Source of the DNA: Annona cherimola
Lineage: Eukaryota; Streptophyta; Magnoliopsida; Magnoliales; Annonaceae
NCBI GenBank assembly: GCA_030490835.1
Contig: CM059975.1
Coordinates: 5,049,579 to 5,113,578 of the forward strand
Reading direction: 5' to 3'
Length of the DNA: 64,000 bases
Each line of letters opens with the position of its first letter. Within the stretch, counting starts at the first letter, position 1. Positions 23,186 through 35,312 of the stretch are shown piece after piece. The notes under the pieces were generated by a model. It saw only the letters and a list, made by a program, of their open reading frames with translations. It did no database searches and was not told the DNA's origin. A program made the position numbers and the translations under genes.

Positions 23186-25671
23186 TGTAATAGCCATCGT
23201 CATTCGGCGCAGTATTCAGCGCCGTTTATTTTATTTATTTATTTTTTTTGTTTTATTAGGCGCCGTTATGGAAACTGTTTTATTAGGCACCGTTATGGAA
23301 ACGGTGGGATTAATGGGTCATGCGCGTTCAATTAACCCCAACCATGGATTAGTATAAAAGGCGCAGACGAGAATGAGTTTTCGCGAAGAAGAAAAATCGC
23401 AGAGACAGAGAGATCGCAGAGACAGAGAGACGAAGGAAGAAGAAAAAAATTTTGAAGGTAAGCTGCGTCGAACCATTTTCTCTGTTAATCTCATTCATTC
23501 TATGTTATACGCAAGTTATTTCATAGATCTAAACCATTCACGACAATTCTAGCATGACTAATTAGTCACAGGAGTATTATCAAAATGTTTAATGTTGAAA
23601 TTTTACTTATTTAAATGAGAAGTACCAAATAAAGGGTATGAAATGATATATGATGAAATAAACGCACTTCTGAGCATAATTAGATAATTGTGACCATACA
23701 ATAACAAGATAATTATATCATTAGCTTGCCCGCAAAATTTTAGATTGATCAGACTTATAGATTTTTAGATATAGCGATTTTATACATGATATAGAGTGGT
23801 AAATATGTATTTTAAGAGAAAAACACAAAAAAAAAATTTACAGGAAAATATAGATGCAAAACGAATAATCTGAACCATTACAAACATTATTTGAGATATT
23901 TTACAGTATATGTGATGAATTAATTTTGTTAAAAATTAGTTTATATGGCTATTTGAAGTGATATTTAATATTAACCTTTTATTAAACCCTTTATATTAAA
24001 TCTGATGATAGAGATGTTATTTTACAAAAATGGACCGTCCAGATTATAAAACATAATTTTATAAGCTTACCCTTAAAATTTCAGAACAAACAGATATGTA
24101 TATTGAGAGATATAAGCCATTTTATTCAGAAAATATGGACCGTTGAAAATAAATAAATAAATAAATAAACTTCTGGACCAGTGGGCTAAGCCCATCTGAA
24201 CAAGCCCAGTGAGTCAGAAGCCCATAAATCAAGCTTAAGCCCACAGAAACGAAAGCCCAATAGCTTAGCCCACTTAAACAGAGCCAGCCCACTATCCAGT
24301 CTGGCCCAACTTCCAACAAAGGACCCAGCCCGCTAACCTGGCCCACTGTTCCGGCTCGACAGCAGCAGCAGCCCACCGGCGGCAAAAAAAAAAAAAAAAA
24401 AAAGAAAGAAAAATACAAAAAATTATGAAAAATACCAAGAAAATTAAATTCAATATTTAGAAGCTTAAATGAGTTTAAAATTATAAATTTATGAAAAAAA
24501 TGAAAGTTTATGAAGGTATGATAAATAGAAAATAGATAAATAAATATATATAAATTATAAAAATATGAGAAAAATTAAAGGAAAATATCTAAAGAAGTAT
24601 AAGTCCAAAATTATTTTTACATATAAAAATAAAGTTGTTTAAAAGTAAATTAATATAAGAATAAATAGAAGAAAATAGGATTTTGACCGATTAAAATTAT
24701 GAGAAATTTTGAGAAAGTTATAAATGGAATTTTAAATAATATTTGTGAAAATCAAAGTGAAATAATAAACATATTGTGATGAAAATTAGGAAAAGAGACT
24801 TGAGGCTACTACAAAAAATTGGAAAAAGAGGATTTTTAAAGTCTACTCAGAGGTAAGTAAACTTTTACCAAAGCATGTCTTTGAAAATATTATGTGAATA
24901 TTATGATTTGCTATGAAATGTGATTATTTATTTCTTTCAAATTTGTTTATTCAAAAATGAGCATTATTATTTCAAACTCATGTTTAGTAGTGAATTTAAG
25001 TGGTGCATCAATTAAAATTCATGAGTATGATGCATAATTGCATATTTGGGTTTGCTAAGGAGTAAAGTAGTATGGTAGTACCTGGGTAGCGACCTCAGGA
25101 CTACCAAAGGAGATGATTTAGCTCACGAATGTGTAGCACGGCTGCACGCGAGCACAAGTAGATGGCAATACCCCCAGTACGAATGCATGATTTAAAATTG
25201 ACATATCTGTGCACATTTATCAAGATGTTTTTTTTTTATTACAGTTTATTGTGCATAAAAGACAGTATAGATATTGTATTTGTAAAAAAAAATATATATG
25301 ATTGAAAATGAATTTTTTTTAAAAAATACATGTTTACTTACTGAGCTTTCAGCTCACATAGTTTTGTTTTCAGTGGAAAAACAGGGATACAATGCTATAC
25401 TAGAGCCTTTATCAACATGGGGAAAAGGCGAACCTAGTAGAGGAAAAGACAAAGAAGTTTAGAATTTTATTGAAATTTCCTTATAATGCATGGTTATTTT
25501 GATTTTAGACATTGAAAATTGTATATTAACTCCTTAAGGAGCAAACTTGAGATGTAATAGTTAAAATGTTTATGATTTTGCACCTTGGTATCTATTTCCA
25601 TCTTGGGAGATCTTATTTTAGCTTTGACATAGTAGACCCCATTCCCAACACCTCAAGGGTGGGGTGTTACA
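23186..25671 (+). repeat. 5' LTR of the gypsy element (2,486 bp)
   Basis: Starts TGTAATAGCC and ends GGTGTTACA. It has a TATA box (tataaaag, 23353-23360) followed by a purine-rich leader with repeated 'cgcagagacagagaga', then a strong splice-donor-like gaag|gtaagc at 23458. The rest is AT-rich except for a Pro/Ala-codon-like CCCA-rich stretch at 24180-24380. Near the end, tgttttcag (25366-25374) could serve as an acceptor. Confidence 0.95.
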
Positions 25672-25673
25672 AG

Positions 25674-25685
25674 TGGTATCAAAGC
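25674..25685 (+). promoter_or_regulatory. Primer binding site, initiator Met tRNA type
   Basis: TGGTATCAAAGC lies two bases after the 5' LTR. It differs by one base from the usual plant TGGTATCAGAGC complement of the initiator methionine tRNA 3' end. Confidence 0.88.
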
Positions 25686-25799
25686 AAAGGTTGAAATACA
25701 TCCCAAGGGCAAAATCATGATAGTAGACTTAGAAAGTGCAAAACTTAAGTAATTCTAAATAATTATGAAATTTAACTGTTTAATGATATAGGAGTTATA

Positions 25800-26171
25800 A
25801 TGGCACCCAAACGTAAGTATGAAGCCGGACGTGCAACTAGTACTGAAGCAAAAGCAAGAAGAAATGCTTATCGAAGAATGTGGGCATTTCAGATGAATCA
25901 AAAGAAGAGTGTAGAGGAGGAACCAATAGAATATTCTGATAAAGAATATGAAGAAGAATTTACAACAGATTGTGAAGGAAACTCAGGAGATGACTCACAA
26001 GAAAATCAAGAAAATAATAAAAATTATAATGTTGAAATTCAAATTAGTGATGATGATGATGATAATGAAGTTGAACTCCTAGAAATGGAGTATCAACCAG
26101 TAGAAATGAAACTTAATGGTCCTAAGTTTTATGATTCTTCTAGTGAAGATGATGTAAACTTAGCTGATTAG
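25800..26171 (+). CDS. Extra ORF upstream of gag, 123 aa, unknown function
   Basis: Lies between the primer site and gag on the same strand. The N-terminal 35 residues are basic (MAPKRKYEAGR, then KARRNAYRRMW). The remainder is strongly acidic, with an aspartate run near residue 85 and SSSEDDVN near the C terminus. It has no recognisable domain. Chromoviruses normally start with gag here, so this is either an accessory reading frame or chance in A-rich DNA. The ATG follows a leader stop, and the frame is intact for the full length. Confidence 0.45.
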   Translation: MAPKRKYEAGRATSTEAKARRNAYRRMWAFQMNQKKSVEEEPIEYSDKEYEEEFTTDCEGNSGDDSQENQENNKNYNVEIQISDDDDDNEVELLEMEYQPVEMKLNGPKFYDSSSEDDVNLAD

Positions 26172-26312
26172 CTTAAAGTTTTTATTTTCTATGAATAATA
26201 TGATAAATTTAATGCTTTAGATAGTCTTCTCTTTTAATTTATGATATGAAAAATGAAAATTTTAGAAGTTATGCAAATATATTTAAGATTAATGGTATGA
26301 TGTAGGAAAAAG

Positions 26313-27182
26313 ATGCCTCCTAAGAAGGATAAAGGAAAACAAGTGGTGATGGAGGAACCACTGTCGCGATTAGTAAGAAAAAGGACTCGTAAGTTGGTGG
26401 GAAGTGTATTGGTCAGTGAGGATTCTTCTTCAGCTCACACAAATGACCCATATAATGAAGCTTCAGGAGAGAACAATCCTAGAAATGATGTTGCTGGAGC
26501 ATCAAATGCAGGACAATCACAAGGCATTGTGGACGTCAATGCTCAAGTTATGGACGCAGTGTTGAGAGCATTGCAAACTATGGAACGGATGACAGCCCAA
26601 CAATTTTCAGAAAACTCTCCAGTTGGAAGGAATGTACCAAGGAATGTTACGGAAGCTGATGCTCATAGGAGAGTCATGAATGATTTTCTGAACATGCGAT
26701 CTCCACTCTATCGAGGAGATCCGGACCCTAACAATGCTGAAGAATGGATAGAAGAATTAGAGAAGATTTTCAATTTGCTCCAATGCAGCGAGCAGCAAAA
26801 GGTCCAGTTTGCCACCCATATGTTGAAAGGCAATGCAGCTAAGTGGTGGAATGCGGTGAAGTTAAGTATCCCTACTTGGCAACAAATGAACTGGGAGAAC
26901 TTTCTCTTACACTTTAATGAGGCATACTATCCCGAGTCAGTTAGACAACAAAAGTTGCTAGAGTTTGAGCAACTATATCACGAAAAATCATCTGTGGCAG
27001 AGTATGCAGCAAAATTAATTGCCTTATCCAGATTTGCTCCATGGGTGTTGACAAATCCTGCACTTAAAATCCGCAAATTCAGAATGGGGTTACGCCCTTT
27101 TATACGACAACAGCTAGCCAGTCACCATTTCCAACAATATTCTGATATTGTGGATCGGGCAAGAATGGTGGAAATAAGATAA
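26313..27182 (+). CDS. gag: Gypsy gag (capsid part)
   Basis: 289 codons starting [10 protein letters not shown], as commonly seen in chromovirus gags. The core retrotransposon gag region is at residues about 125-270 ([20 protein letters not shown], then KWWNAVKL, then [14 protein letters not shown]). It forms the particle that encloses element RNA. The frame stops at 27180-27182, right where gag should run on into the basic linker and zinc knuckles. Those lie in the next frame from 27181, so gag is split by a single-base offset. Confidence 0.88.
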   Translation: MPPKKDKGKQVVMEEPLSRLVRKRTRKLVGSVLVSEDSSSAHTNDPYNEASGENNPRNDVAGASNAGQSQGIVDVNAQVMDAVLRALQTMERMTAQQFSENSPVGRNVPRNVTEADAHRRVMNDFLNMRSPLYRGDPDPNNAEEWIEELEKIFNLLQCSEQQKVQFATHMLKGNAAKWWNAVKLSIPTWQQMNWENFLLHFNEAYYPESVRQQKLLEFEQLYHEKSSVAEYAAKLIALSRFAPWVLTNPALKIRKFRMGLRPFIRQQLASHHFQQYSDIVDRARMVEIR

Positions 27183-30100
27183 TGCAATTCAAGCTTTCCG
27201 CCAAGGAAAAAGGCGTGGAGACTCTGCATCAGATAGTGGGGCAAAATCATATAAGATAGGCAAGATACAGTATGATGAAAGAAAGGTAGGAGTAAGGCAG
27301 TCAATTACCCCATGTCCTACTTGCGGTAAAAATCATCGAGGAGAATGTTGGAAAGCAACGGGAAAATGCTGGAAGTGTGGGAAAACTGGTCATTCAATTC
27401 AGGAATGCACAGGTGAGATCACTTGTTATAAATGTAGACAGCCTGGACATCTAGCAAGAGACTGCACTCAAAAAGTCGACAACAAACAAACTGGGGAGCG
27501 TCAAGCAGTACAAATGAGGTCACCAGCACCACCAGTTCGTGGCCCAGAACAACAGAGGCAGAGGACAAATGCTAGGGTGCACGCTATGACCAATGCAGAA
27601 GCTCAAACTGCACATGACGATGTTCTCATTGGTACATTGCTTATCCACTCTTGTCCTGCCAAAGTATTATTTGATTCTGGTGCTACGCATTCCTTTATTT
27701 CTTGTGCTTTTACTACAAAATATGCAATTGCGCATGAAAGCATGGATATGATTGTGAATGTTGAATCCCCGGTACATCGATTAGCAAGTACAGATAGAAT
27801 TTGCAAAGCCTGCCCAATCAAAATAGGAGAAATGAATTTAGAAGCAGACTTGATATTGTTGCCTATGCATGATTTTGATGTGATATTGGGAATGGACTGG
27901 TTATCTAAGTGGAGAGCGATAATAGATTGTGGTGATCGAAAAATTATTTTTAAAATGTCCAAGTCGATAGAGGTGGTTGCAGATAAATCTCAGCAGGTGA
28001 AAATCATTTCTGCCATGAAAGCTGTTAAGTCGATAAACAAAGGATGTCAGGCATTTTTGGCTTCGGTAATTGATATAAACAGAGAAACTTTACCTCTTGA
28101 AGAGATAACAATAGTAAAAGAATTTCCTGATATTTTTCTTATTGAGTTGTCAGAATTGCCCCCTCAGAGAGAAATAGAATTTACAATAGATATAGTGCCT
28201 GGGGTACTTCCAATTTCTAAACAACCTTATAGAATGGCCCCGACAGAAATGGCAGAATTAAAAACACAGCTGGAAGAATTATTAGATAAGGGTTTTATAC
28301 GACCAAGTGTGTCACCTTGGGGAGCGCCGGTTCTGTTTGTGAAAAAGAAAGATGGTAGTTTGAGATTGTGCATTGATTATAGAGAACTGAATAAGGTGAC
28401 TATCAAAAATAAATACCCTTTACCTCGAATAGATGATTTATTTGATCAACTACAAGGGGCAACTATATTCTCTAAAATTGATTTACAGTCGGGATATCAT
28501 CAATTGAGGATTAAAAAAGAAGATATACAGAAAACTGCTTTTCGAACTCGGTATGGACATTATGAATTTTTGGTAATGCCATTCGGGTTAACAAATGCAC
28601 CAGCTGCCTTTATGGATTTAATGCAAAGAGTGTTCAGACCCTATTTGGATAAATTTGTGGTCATATTCATAGATGACATTCTCATTTATTTAAAAACAAA
28701 GGATGATCATGTTGAACACCTTAGAATGGTATTGCAAACTTTGAGGGAGAACAAATTATATGCAAAATTGAAGAAATGCGAGTTTTGGATGCATAGTGTT
28801 CCATTTTTGGGGCATATTGTTACAGCAGAAGGTATTATGGTTGATCCTGCTAAGGTCGAGGCAGTGGTGAATTGGCCAAGGCCGACAAATGTCACAGAGA
28901 TACGTAGCTTTCTTGGTCTTGCGGGGTATTATCGCAGATTCGTAGAAGATTTCTCTCGGATATGTACTCCTCTCACAAAGCTAATAAGAAAGGGGGTAAA
29001 ATTTCAATGGACTGATGATTGTGAAAATAGTTTTCAAGAACTCAAGCAGAGATTAGTGAAGGCACCAGTTTTAACTACCCCTACTAGCGGTAGAGGATTT
29101 GTTATTTATAGCGATGCTTCTAAAAAGGGTCTTGGTTGTGTATTAATGCAGAATGGGAAGGTGATTGCATATGCTTCACGACAGTTGAAACCTTATGAAC
29201 AGAATTATCCCACTCATGATTTGGAACTAGCTGCAGTAGTATTTGCTTTGAAAATTTGGAGGCATTATCTTTATGGGGAACAATGTGATATTTATACAGA
29301 TCACAAGAGCTTGAAATATATTTTCACTCAAAAAGAGTTGAATATGAGGCAAAGAAGATGGTTAGAATTACTGAAAGATTATGATTTGAATATCCAATAT
29401 CACCCAGGGAAAGCAAATATAGTAGCTGATGCTTTAAGCAGAAAGTCAAATAGCAATTTAGCTACTTTAATTACAGATCAGGAGGAGTTAATTAATGACA
29501 TGCGAAAGTTGTCATTAGAAGTTTGCCCCAAAGAGTTAGTGTATCAGTTATATCAATTACAAGTGAAGCCTTCTCTATTTGAACAGATCAAAGAAAGACA
29601 AAGAACAGATGAACAAATTATAAGGATAAAGGAGAAAGTGGCAGAAGGGACTATGGAAGGATTCACAGTTGAGGATGAGGGCACCGTCAGATATAAAGGA
29701 AGGTTGTGTGTACCTGAGGCGGTAGAACTAAAAAGACAAATTTTAGAAGAAGCTCATTACTCACTATACACCATACACCCAAGGAGTACAAAGATGTATG
29801 AAGATCTTAAAAGAAATTTTTGGTGGATGGGTATGAAGAAAATGATAGCAGAATTTGTAGCACAATGCCTAACATGCCAACAAGTTAAAGCCGAACATCA
29901 AAAGCCAGCAGGATTATTACAACAAATGGAAATACCAGAATGGAAGTGGGATGAAATCACTATGGATTTTATTGAGGGGTTACCAAGGACTGCTACAGGA
30001 AATAATTCTATTTGGGTAATTGTGGATAGATTAACAAAGGTCGCACATTTCTTGCCAATCAAAACCAGTTATTCTGCAGAAAAGTTAGCCAACCTGTATT

Positions 30101-31002
30101 GTAAAGAAATAGTTCGGTTGCATGGAATTCCCAAGGCAATTATTTCCGACCGAGATACTATATTTACTTCAAAGTTTTGGCGCAGTTTAAATCAGACAAT
30201 GGGGACAAAATTGAAATTTAGTACAGCATTTCATCCACAAACAGATGGGCAGACTGAAAGACTAAATCAAGTAGTCGAGGATATGTTGAGAATGTGTATA
30301 ATAGATTTCGGAAATGGTTGGGATAAATATATGGCTTTAGTGGAATTTGCATATAATAACAGTTATCATGCTAGCATTAAAATGTCTCCTTATGAAGCTT
30401 TATATGGGAAACCTTGCAGAACACCCTTAAATTGGGATGAGGTTGGAGAAAGAAGATTGATCGGGCCAGATATTGTGCAAGAAACTGCAGATAAAGTGAA
30501 GTTAATCAGAGAAAGATTGCTTACTGCCCAAAGTAGACAAAAAAGTTATGCAGATCTCAGGCGGAGAGAATTAGAATTTTCCATAGGTGATAAGGTGTTT
30601 GTAAAAATATCACCTATGAAAGGAGTTATGAGATTTGGCAAAAAGGGAAAGCTCAGTCCTCGTTATATTGGACCATATGAAGTTTTAGAGAAAGTCGGAG
30701 CAGTGGCATATCGAATAGCACTACCACCCTCATTGGCTGCAGTGCATAATGTGTTTCACATTTCTATGTTGAGAAAATATGTGTCAGATCCTTCCCATGT
30801 GCTCACAGCAGATCGATTGCCAATCTCAGATAAGTTAATATATGAAGAAAATCCAATCAAGATAATAGATTCTAAAGAGCAACAGTTGCGGAAAAGATTG
30901 ATAAAGTATGTCAAAGTGCAATGGAGCAATCATGGAGAATCGGAAGCTACGTGGGAGCTTGAAGAAGATATCAAACAAAAGTATCCATTTTTGTTTGATT
31001 AA
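27178..31002 (+). CDS. pol: Gypsy gag tail and pol polyprotein
   Basis: Open from 27178; the first ATG is at 27514. Before that ATG are the gag linker and two CCHC knuckles ([14 protein letters not shown] at 27367 on, [14 protein letters not shown] after it). Numbered from the 27514 Met: protease FDSGATHS with Asp54; RT with FIDD at 385-388 (Phe for the usual Tyr); RNase [12 protein letters not shown] and DALSRK; integrase HHCC, then catalytic D818, D879 and E915 (exact D,D-35-E spacing); [10 protein letters not shown]; and a chromodomain-like end ([14 protein letters not shown]). All catalytic residues that I can check are present. Copying depends on whether the gag/pol offset is tolerated. 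Confidence 0.93.
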   Translation, partial: DNAIQAFRQGKRRGDSASDSGAKSYKIGKIQYDERKVGVRQSITPCPTCGKNHRGECWKATGKCWKCGKTGHSIQECTGEITCYKCRQPGHLARDCTQKVDNKQTGERQAVQMRSPAPPVRGPEQQRQRTNARVHAMTNAEAQTAHDDVLIGTLLIHSCPAKVLFDSGATHSFISCAFTTKYAIAHESMDMIVNVESPVHRLASTDRICKACPIKIGEMNLEADLILLPMHDFDVILGMDWLSKWRAIIDCGDRKIIFKMSKSIEVVADKSQQVKIISAMKAVKSINKGCQAFLASVIDINRETLPLEEITIVKEFPDIFLIELSELPPQREIEFTIDIVPGVLPISKQPYRMAPTEMAELKTQLEELLDKGFIRPSVSPWGAPVLFVKKKDGSLRLCIDYRELNKVTIKNKYPLPRIDDLFDQLQGATIFSKIDLQSGYHQLRIKKEDIQKTAFRTRYGHYEFLVMPFGLTNAPAAFMDLMQRVFRPYLDKFVVIFIDDILIYLKTKDDHVEHLRMVLQTLRENKLYAKLKKCEFWMHSVPFLGHIVTAEGIMVDPAKVEAVVNWPRPTNVTEIRSFLGLAGYYRRFVEDFSRICTPLTKLIRKGVKFQWTDDCENSFQELKQRLVKAPVLTTPTSGRGFVIYSDASKKGLGCVLMQNGKVIAYASRQLKPYEQNYPTHDLELAAVVFALKIWRHYLYGEQCDIYTDHKSLKYIFTQKELNMRQRRWLELLKDYDLNIQYHPGKANIVADALSRKSNSNLATLITDQEELINDMRKLSLEVCPKELVYQLYQLQVKPSLFEQIKERQRTDEQIIRIKEKVAEGTMEGFTVEDEGTVRYKGRLCVPEAVELKRQILEEAHYSLYTIHPRSTKMYEDLKRNFWWMGMKKMIAEFVAQCLTCQQVKAEHQKPAGLLQQMEIPEWKWDEITMDFIEGLPRTATGNNSIWVIVDRLTKVAHFLPIKTSYSAEKLANLYCKEIVRLHGIPKAIISDRDTIFTSKFWRSLNQTMGTKLKFSTAFHPQTDGQTERLNQVVEDMLRMCIIDFGNGWDKYMALVEFAYNNSYHASIKMSPYEALYGKPCRTPLNWDEVGERRLIGPDIVQETADKVKLIRERLLTAQSRQKSYADLRRRELEFSIGDKVFVKISPMKGVMRFGKKGKLSPRYIGPYEVLEKVGAVAYRIALPPSLAAVHNVFHISMLRKYVSDPSHVLTADRLPISDKLIYEENPIKIIDSKEQQLRKRLIKYVKVQWSNHGESEATWELEEDIKQKYPFLFD

Positions 31003-31024
31003 GTTTCGAGGACGAAACTTTTAT

Positions 31025-31037
31025 AAGGGGGGGAGAA
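31025..31037 (+). promoter_or_regulatory. Polypurine tract of the gypsy element
   Basis: AAGGGGGGGAGAA directly precedes the 3' LTR start. This is the expected primer for plus-strand synthesis. Confidence 0.9.
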
Positions 31038-33515
31038 TGTAATAGCCATCGTCATTCGGCGCAGTATTCAGCGTCGTTTATTTTATTTATTTATTTATTT
31101 TGTTTTATTAGGCGCCGTTATGGAAACTATTTTATTAGGCACCGTTATGGAAACGGTGGGATTAATGGGTCATGCGCGTTCAATTAACCCCAGCCATGGA
31201 TTAGTATAAAAGGCGCAGACGAGAATGAGTTTTCGCGAAGAAGAAAAATCGCAGAGACAGAGAGATCGCAGAGACAGAGAGACGAAGGAAGAAGAAAAAA
31301 ATTTTGAAGGTAAGCTGAGTCGAACCATTTTCTCTGTTAATCTCATTCATTCTATGTTATACGCAAGTTATTTCATAGATCTAAACCATTCACGACAATT
31401 CTAGCATGACTAATTAGTCACAGGAGTATTATCAAAATGTTTAATGTTGAAATTTTACTTATTTAAATGAGAAGTACCAAATAAAGGGTATGAAATGATA
31501 TATGATGAAATAAACGCACTTCTGAGCATAATTAGATAATTGTGACCATACAATAACAAGATAATTATATCATTAGCTTGCCCGCAAAATTTTAGATTGA
31601 TCAGACTTATAGATTTTTAGATATAGCGATTTTATACATGATATAGAGTGGTAAATATGTATTTTAAGAGAAAAACACAAAAAAAAAATTTACAGGAAAA
31701 TATAGATGCAAAACGAATAATCTGAACCATTACAAACATTATTTGAGATATTTTACAGTATATGTGATGAATTAATTTTGTTAAAAATTAGTTTATATGG
31801 CTATTTGAAGTGATATTTAATATTAACCTTTTATTAAACCCTTTATATTAAATCTGATGATAGAGATGTTATTTTACAAAAATGGACCGTCCAGATTATA
31901 AAACATAATTTTATAAGCTTACCCTTAAAATTTCAGAACAAACAGATATGTATATTGAGAGATATAAGCCATTTTATTCAGAAAATATGGACCGTTGAAA
32001 ATAAATAAATAAATAAATAAACTTCTGGACCAGTGGGCTAAGCCCATCTGAACAAGCCCAGTGAGTCAGAAGCCCATAAATCAAGCTTAAGCCCACAGAA
32101 ACGAAAGCCCAATAGCTTAGCCCACTTAAACAGAGCCAGCCCACTATCCAGTCTGGCCCAACTTCGACCCAGCCCGCTAACCTGGCCCACTGTTCCGGCT
32201 CGACAGCAGCAGCAGCCCACCGGCGGCAAAAAAAAAAGAAAAAAAAAGAAAGAAAAATACAAAAAATTATGAAAAATACCAAGAAAATTAAATTCAATAT
32301 TTAGAAGCTTAAATGAGTTTAAAATTATAAATTTATGAAAAAAATGAAAGTTTATGAAGGTATGATAAATAGAAAATAGATAAATAAATATATATAAATT
32401 ATAAAAATATGAGAAAAATTAAAGGAAAATATCTAAAGAAGTATAAGTCCAAAATTATTTTTACATATAAAAATAAAGTTGTTTAAAAGTAAATTAATAT
32501 AAGAATAAATAGAAGAAAATAGGATTTTGACCGATTAAAATTATGAGAAATTTTGAGAAAGTTATAAATGGAATTTTAAATAATATTTGTGAAAATCAAA
32601 GTGAAATAATAAACATATTGTGATGAAAATTAGGAAAAGAGACTTGAGGCTACTACAAAAAATTGGAAAAAGAGGATTTTTAAAGTCTACTCAGAGGTAA
32701 GTAAACTTTTACCAAAGCATGTCTTTGAAAATATTATGTGAATATTATGATTTGCTATGAAATGTGATTATTTATTTCTTTCAAATTTGTTTATTCAAAA
32801 ATGAGCATTATTATTTCAAACTCATGTTTAGTAGTGAATTTAAGTGGTGCATCAATTAAAATTCATGAGTATGATGCATAATTGCATATTTGGGTTTGCT
32901 AAGGAGTAAAGTAGTATGGTAGTACCTGGGTAGCGACCTCAGGACTACCAAAGGAGATGATTTAGCTCACGAATGTGTAGCACGGCTGCACGCGAGCACA
33001 AGTAGATGACAATACCCCCAGTACGAATGCATGATTTAAAATTGACATATCTGTGCACATTTATCAAGATGTTTTTTTTTTATTACAGTTTATTGTGCAT
33101 AAAAGACAGTATAGATATTGTATTTGTAAAAAAAAATATATATGATTGAAAATGAATTTTTTTTAAAAAATACATGTTTACTTACTGAGCTTTCAGCTCA
33201 CATAGTTTTGTTTTCAGTGGAAAAACAGGGATACAATGCTATACTAGAGCCTTTATCAACATGGGGAAAAGGCGAACCTAGTAGAGGAAAAGACAAAGAA
33301 GTTTAGAATTTTATTGAAATTTCCTTATAATGCATGGTTATTTTGATTTTAGACATTGAAAATTGTATATTAACTCCTTAAGGAGCAAACTTGAGATGTA
33401 ATAGTTAAAATGTTTATGATTTTGCACCTTGGTATCTATTTCCATCTTGGGAGATCTTATTTTAGCTTTGACATAGTAGACCCCATTCCCAACACCTCAA
33501 GGGTGGGGTGTTACA
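31038..33515 (+). repeat. 3' LTR of the gypsy element (2,478 bp)
   Basis: Nearly identical to the 5' LTR. By eye I find about five substitutions (for example gcgccg/gcgtcg, ctgcgtc/ctgagtc, gatggc/gatgac) and a few small indels, including an 8-base loss at about 32166 and A-run changes. This very low divergence means a recent insertion. TATA box at 31205-31212. Confidence 0.95.
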
Positions 33516-33689
33516 AAATGCGTGAATGATTTTGTCGACGAATCAAATTTCTAATAAGTACTCATCAAATTCAATGTTGAAATCTGACATCGAAGATTGC
33601 AAGGAGCCTCAAGGATAAATCTCACTTCATATGGATATCCTTGAAACAAATATCGTATTGACAAAAGTAAAATAACTCTAAAGGTACGA

Positions 33690-33850
33690 AGTTGCCATCG
33701 ACACAGTGGCCTAGTGGTCCCGCTACATGGCAATTACAATGTCAGCACGGGTTTAAAACCTACAAGTGTAGGTATATTGTAGCATGTGTCCCTTTGATAA
33801 TTGAGGTATTTATAGTTGTTTTTCCTTAGTGTGAGACTATTTATAAAAAA
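33690..33850 (+). mobile_element. SINE-like Pol III module
   Basis: An A box TGGCCTAGTGG (33707-33717) and a B box GGTTTAAAACC (33750-33760, one base off GGTTCRANNCC) sit 32 bases apart, in the order and spacing of tRNA-derived plant SINEs. The 'cctagtgg..' wording is typical of SINE heads. The 3' end is unclear; the sequence fades after a T-rich stretch at about 33820. No tRNA cloverleaf is evident, so it is not called a tRNA gene. Confidence 0.55.
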
Positions 33851-34150
33851 TATCCCTCTAGAGTAAAGGCTATGAAAGGGTCTGATTTGTAATATCAGAT
33901 GTCATAACGTATATAACATCAATAAAAAAAGATATAAAAGCCGAATAGAATCTCATTTCTTACAATAGAAAGAATAACACTTACATGACGACCACATATT
34001 TCAATCCTTTCAAATTTACTTTCATAAAAAAAAAAAAATTGAAATCAATTAAGGTTCATTAGAGGTTCATGCAAAATCTCATAAGAATCAGATTTCAAAA
34101 AGGCCACTATGGTGCTTTCATAAGTAAATCATAGATGCAACACAATTTTA

Positions 34151-34396
34151 GGGTGTGTTTATTTACACCAAAACTTTTTAAATAAAAACTTTTCAATTTA
34201 AAATTTTTCATTCTTTACAAAAAAAATCCTATTTTAAAATTACTTTTCATATATTCCTAAATGATTACCATATTTTTCAATTATTTTTACATAACTATCT
34301 ATACAATCAATGTATTTATTTTAACTCTATTCTCTTTAATACTCATCATTATCTCCATTATATCATATCGTTTTCTCTCATTTTTCAAACATACCC
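34151..34396. mobile_element. Tourist/Harbinger-type MITE
   Basis: Flanked by TTA on both sides (34148-34150 and 34397-34399). The ends gggtgtgttt and aaacataccc are inverted repeats with one mismatch. The interior is the reverse-complement orientation of the family member at 13733 ('ttttacataactatctatacaat', 'aatgtatttattttaactctattctctt'). Confidence 0.8.
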
Positions 34397-34399
34397 TTA

Positions 34400-35312
34400 A
34401 ACTCTCTCGCCTTCCCGATAGTCATTTCTGACACGATCATGCGAGAAGTATATATCATGTAGTTAATTATTGAAATAATAGTCAAATCCATATCATTAAT
34501 CATACAAGGGTATTTGTTTTCTCCATGAATTATGTAAGATGAATTATGTGATATAATTGTTAGAATGTTTGGTTGCTAATGAAGATTTTCGAAAACCAAT
34601 GTTCTAGTAATGCTATAGTATTATTGTAATATTGCAAAAAGTAAAGTTTCGGCAATAAGGGGAAAAAGAAATGTAAGTTAAAGCTAATGGTTTAGCTACA
34701 ATATAAAAAAATTATCATTAGTTAATGCCTTTTTCCAATAACTTGTTTCAACAATTTCATGACATTTTTATAGTTACAACACAAAGCTTTACATTTTGAA
34801 GCACTAATTACTCACAAAATTGTGTGGTTGATTATTTTCTCTTGCAACGTGGAGTATACTCACCACGACCACTATGAGAAATTGAATTTGTCGTAATCAA
34901 TTTTATCTTTTAATGCAAAAAATTAAAATTTGTTATTTTGTGTCATATGCTCACTTGCATTGAAACTATTTGCTTAGTTTCAAATACTTTATGAAATATG
35001 TGTTTTAGCAATGAAAATTTCTCTTATAAATAACTATTTTATGCATATAATAAAGTTGGTTTCATCTACAGTTTTAGCTTGGAATCGGATTACATTTAAG
35101 TAAACTAGAACAGGGTCAAGTCGTTTGCACCATTTTACAATATATATTTCATTCATTTTCTTCGTTATAACTTATTTAATAATAGTAATTAAAATTATTT
35201 TAATCAAAAAATTGTTTAGGTCATGTATAAGATAATGATTTTTCGTGTATGTTCACTATAAGCTATAATTATTGTGAACAACTATATTTATTTTAAAATT
35301 AAATTAATATAT
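34400..35312. other. Intergenic spacer
   Basis: AT-rich. 34620-34810 contains a weak inverted repeat (gtaaagtttcggcaat, then later cattagttaatg and caaagctttac) that may be another decayed foldback element. No gene. Confidence 0.45.

Larger units (their letters stand above)
23186..33515 (+). mobile_element. Ty3/gypsy chromovirus (Tekay/Del-like), 10.3 kb, near-intact
   Basis: A complete LTR retrotransposon: 5' LTR 23186-25671, primer site, an extra small ORF, gag, pol (protease, RT, RNase H, integrase, chromodomain-like tail), polypurine tract, and 3' LTR 31038-33515. Flanks aaacg (23181-23185) and aaatg (33516-33520) form a 5-bp TSD differing by one C/T. The pol domain order (integrase after RNase H), the GPY-type motif and the chromodomain-like tail put it in the chromoviruses. 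Long LTRs favour the Tekay/Del lineage (inference). The only coding defect seen is a one-base offset between gag and pol at about 27180. Confidence 0.92.

Noticed and set aside
24122..24418. Minus-strand ORF in the gypsy 5' LTR (and its twin in the 3' LTR)
   Set aside because: It differs between LTRs because of an indel, has low-complexity composition and no domain.
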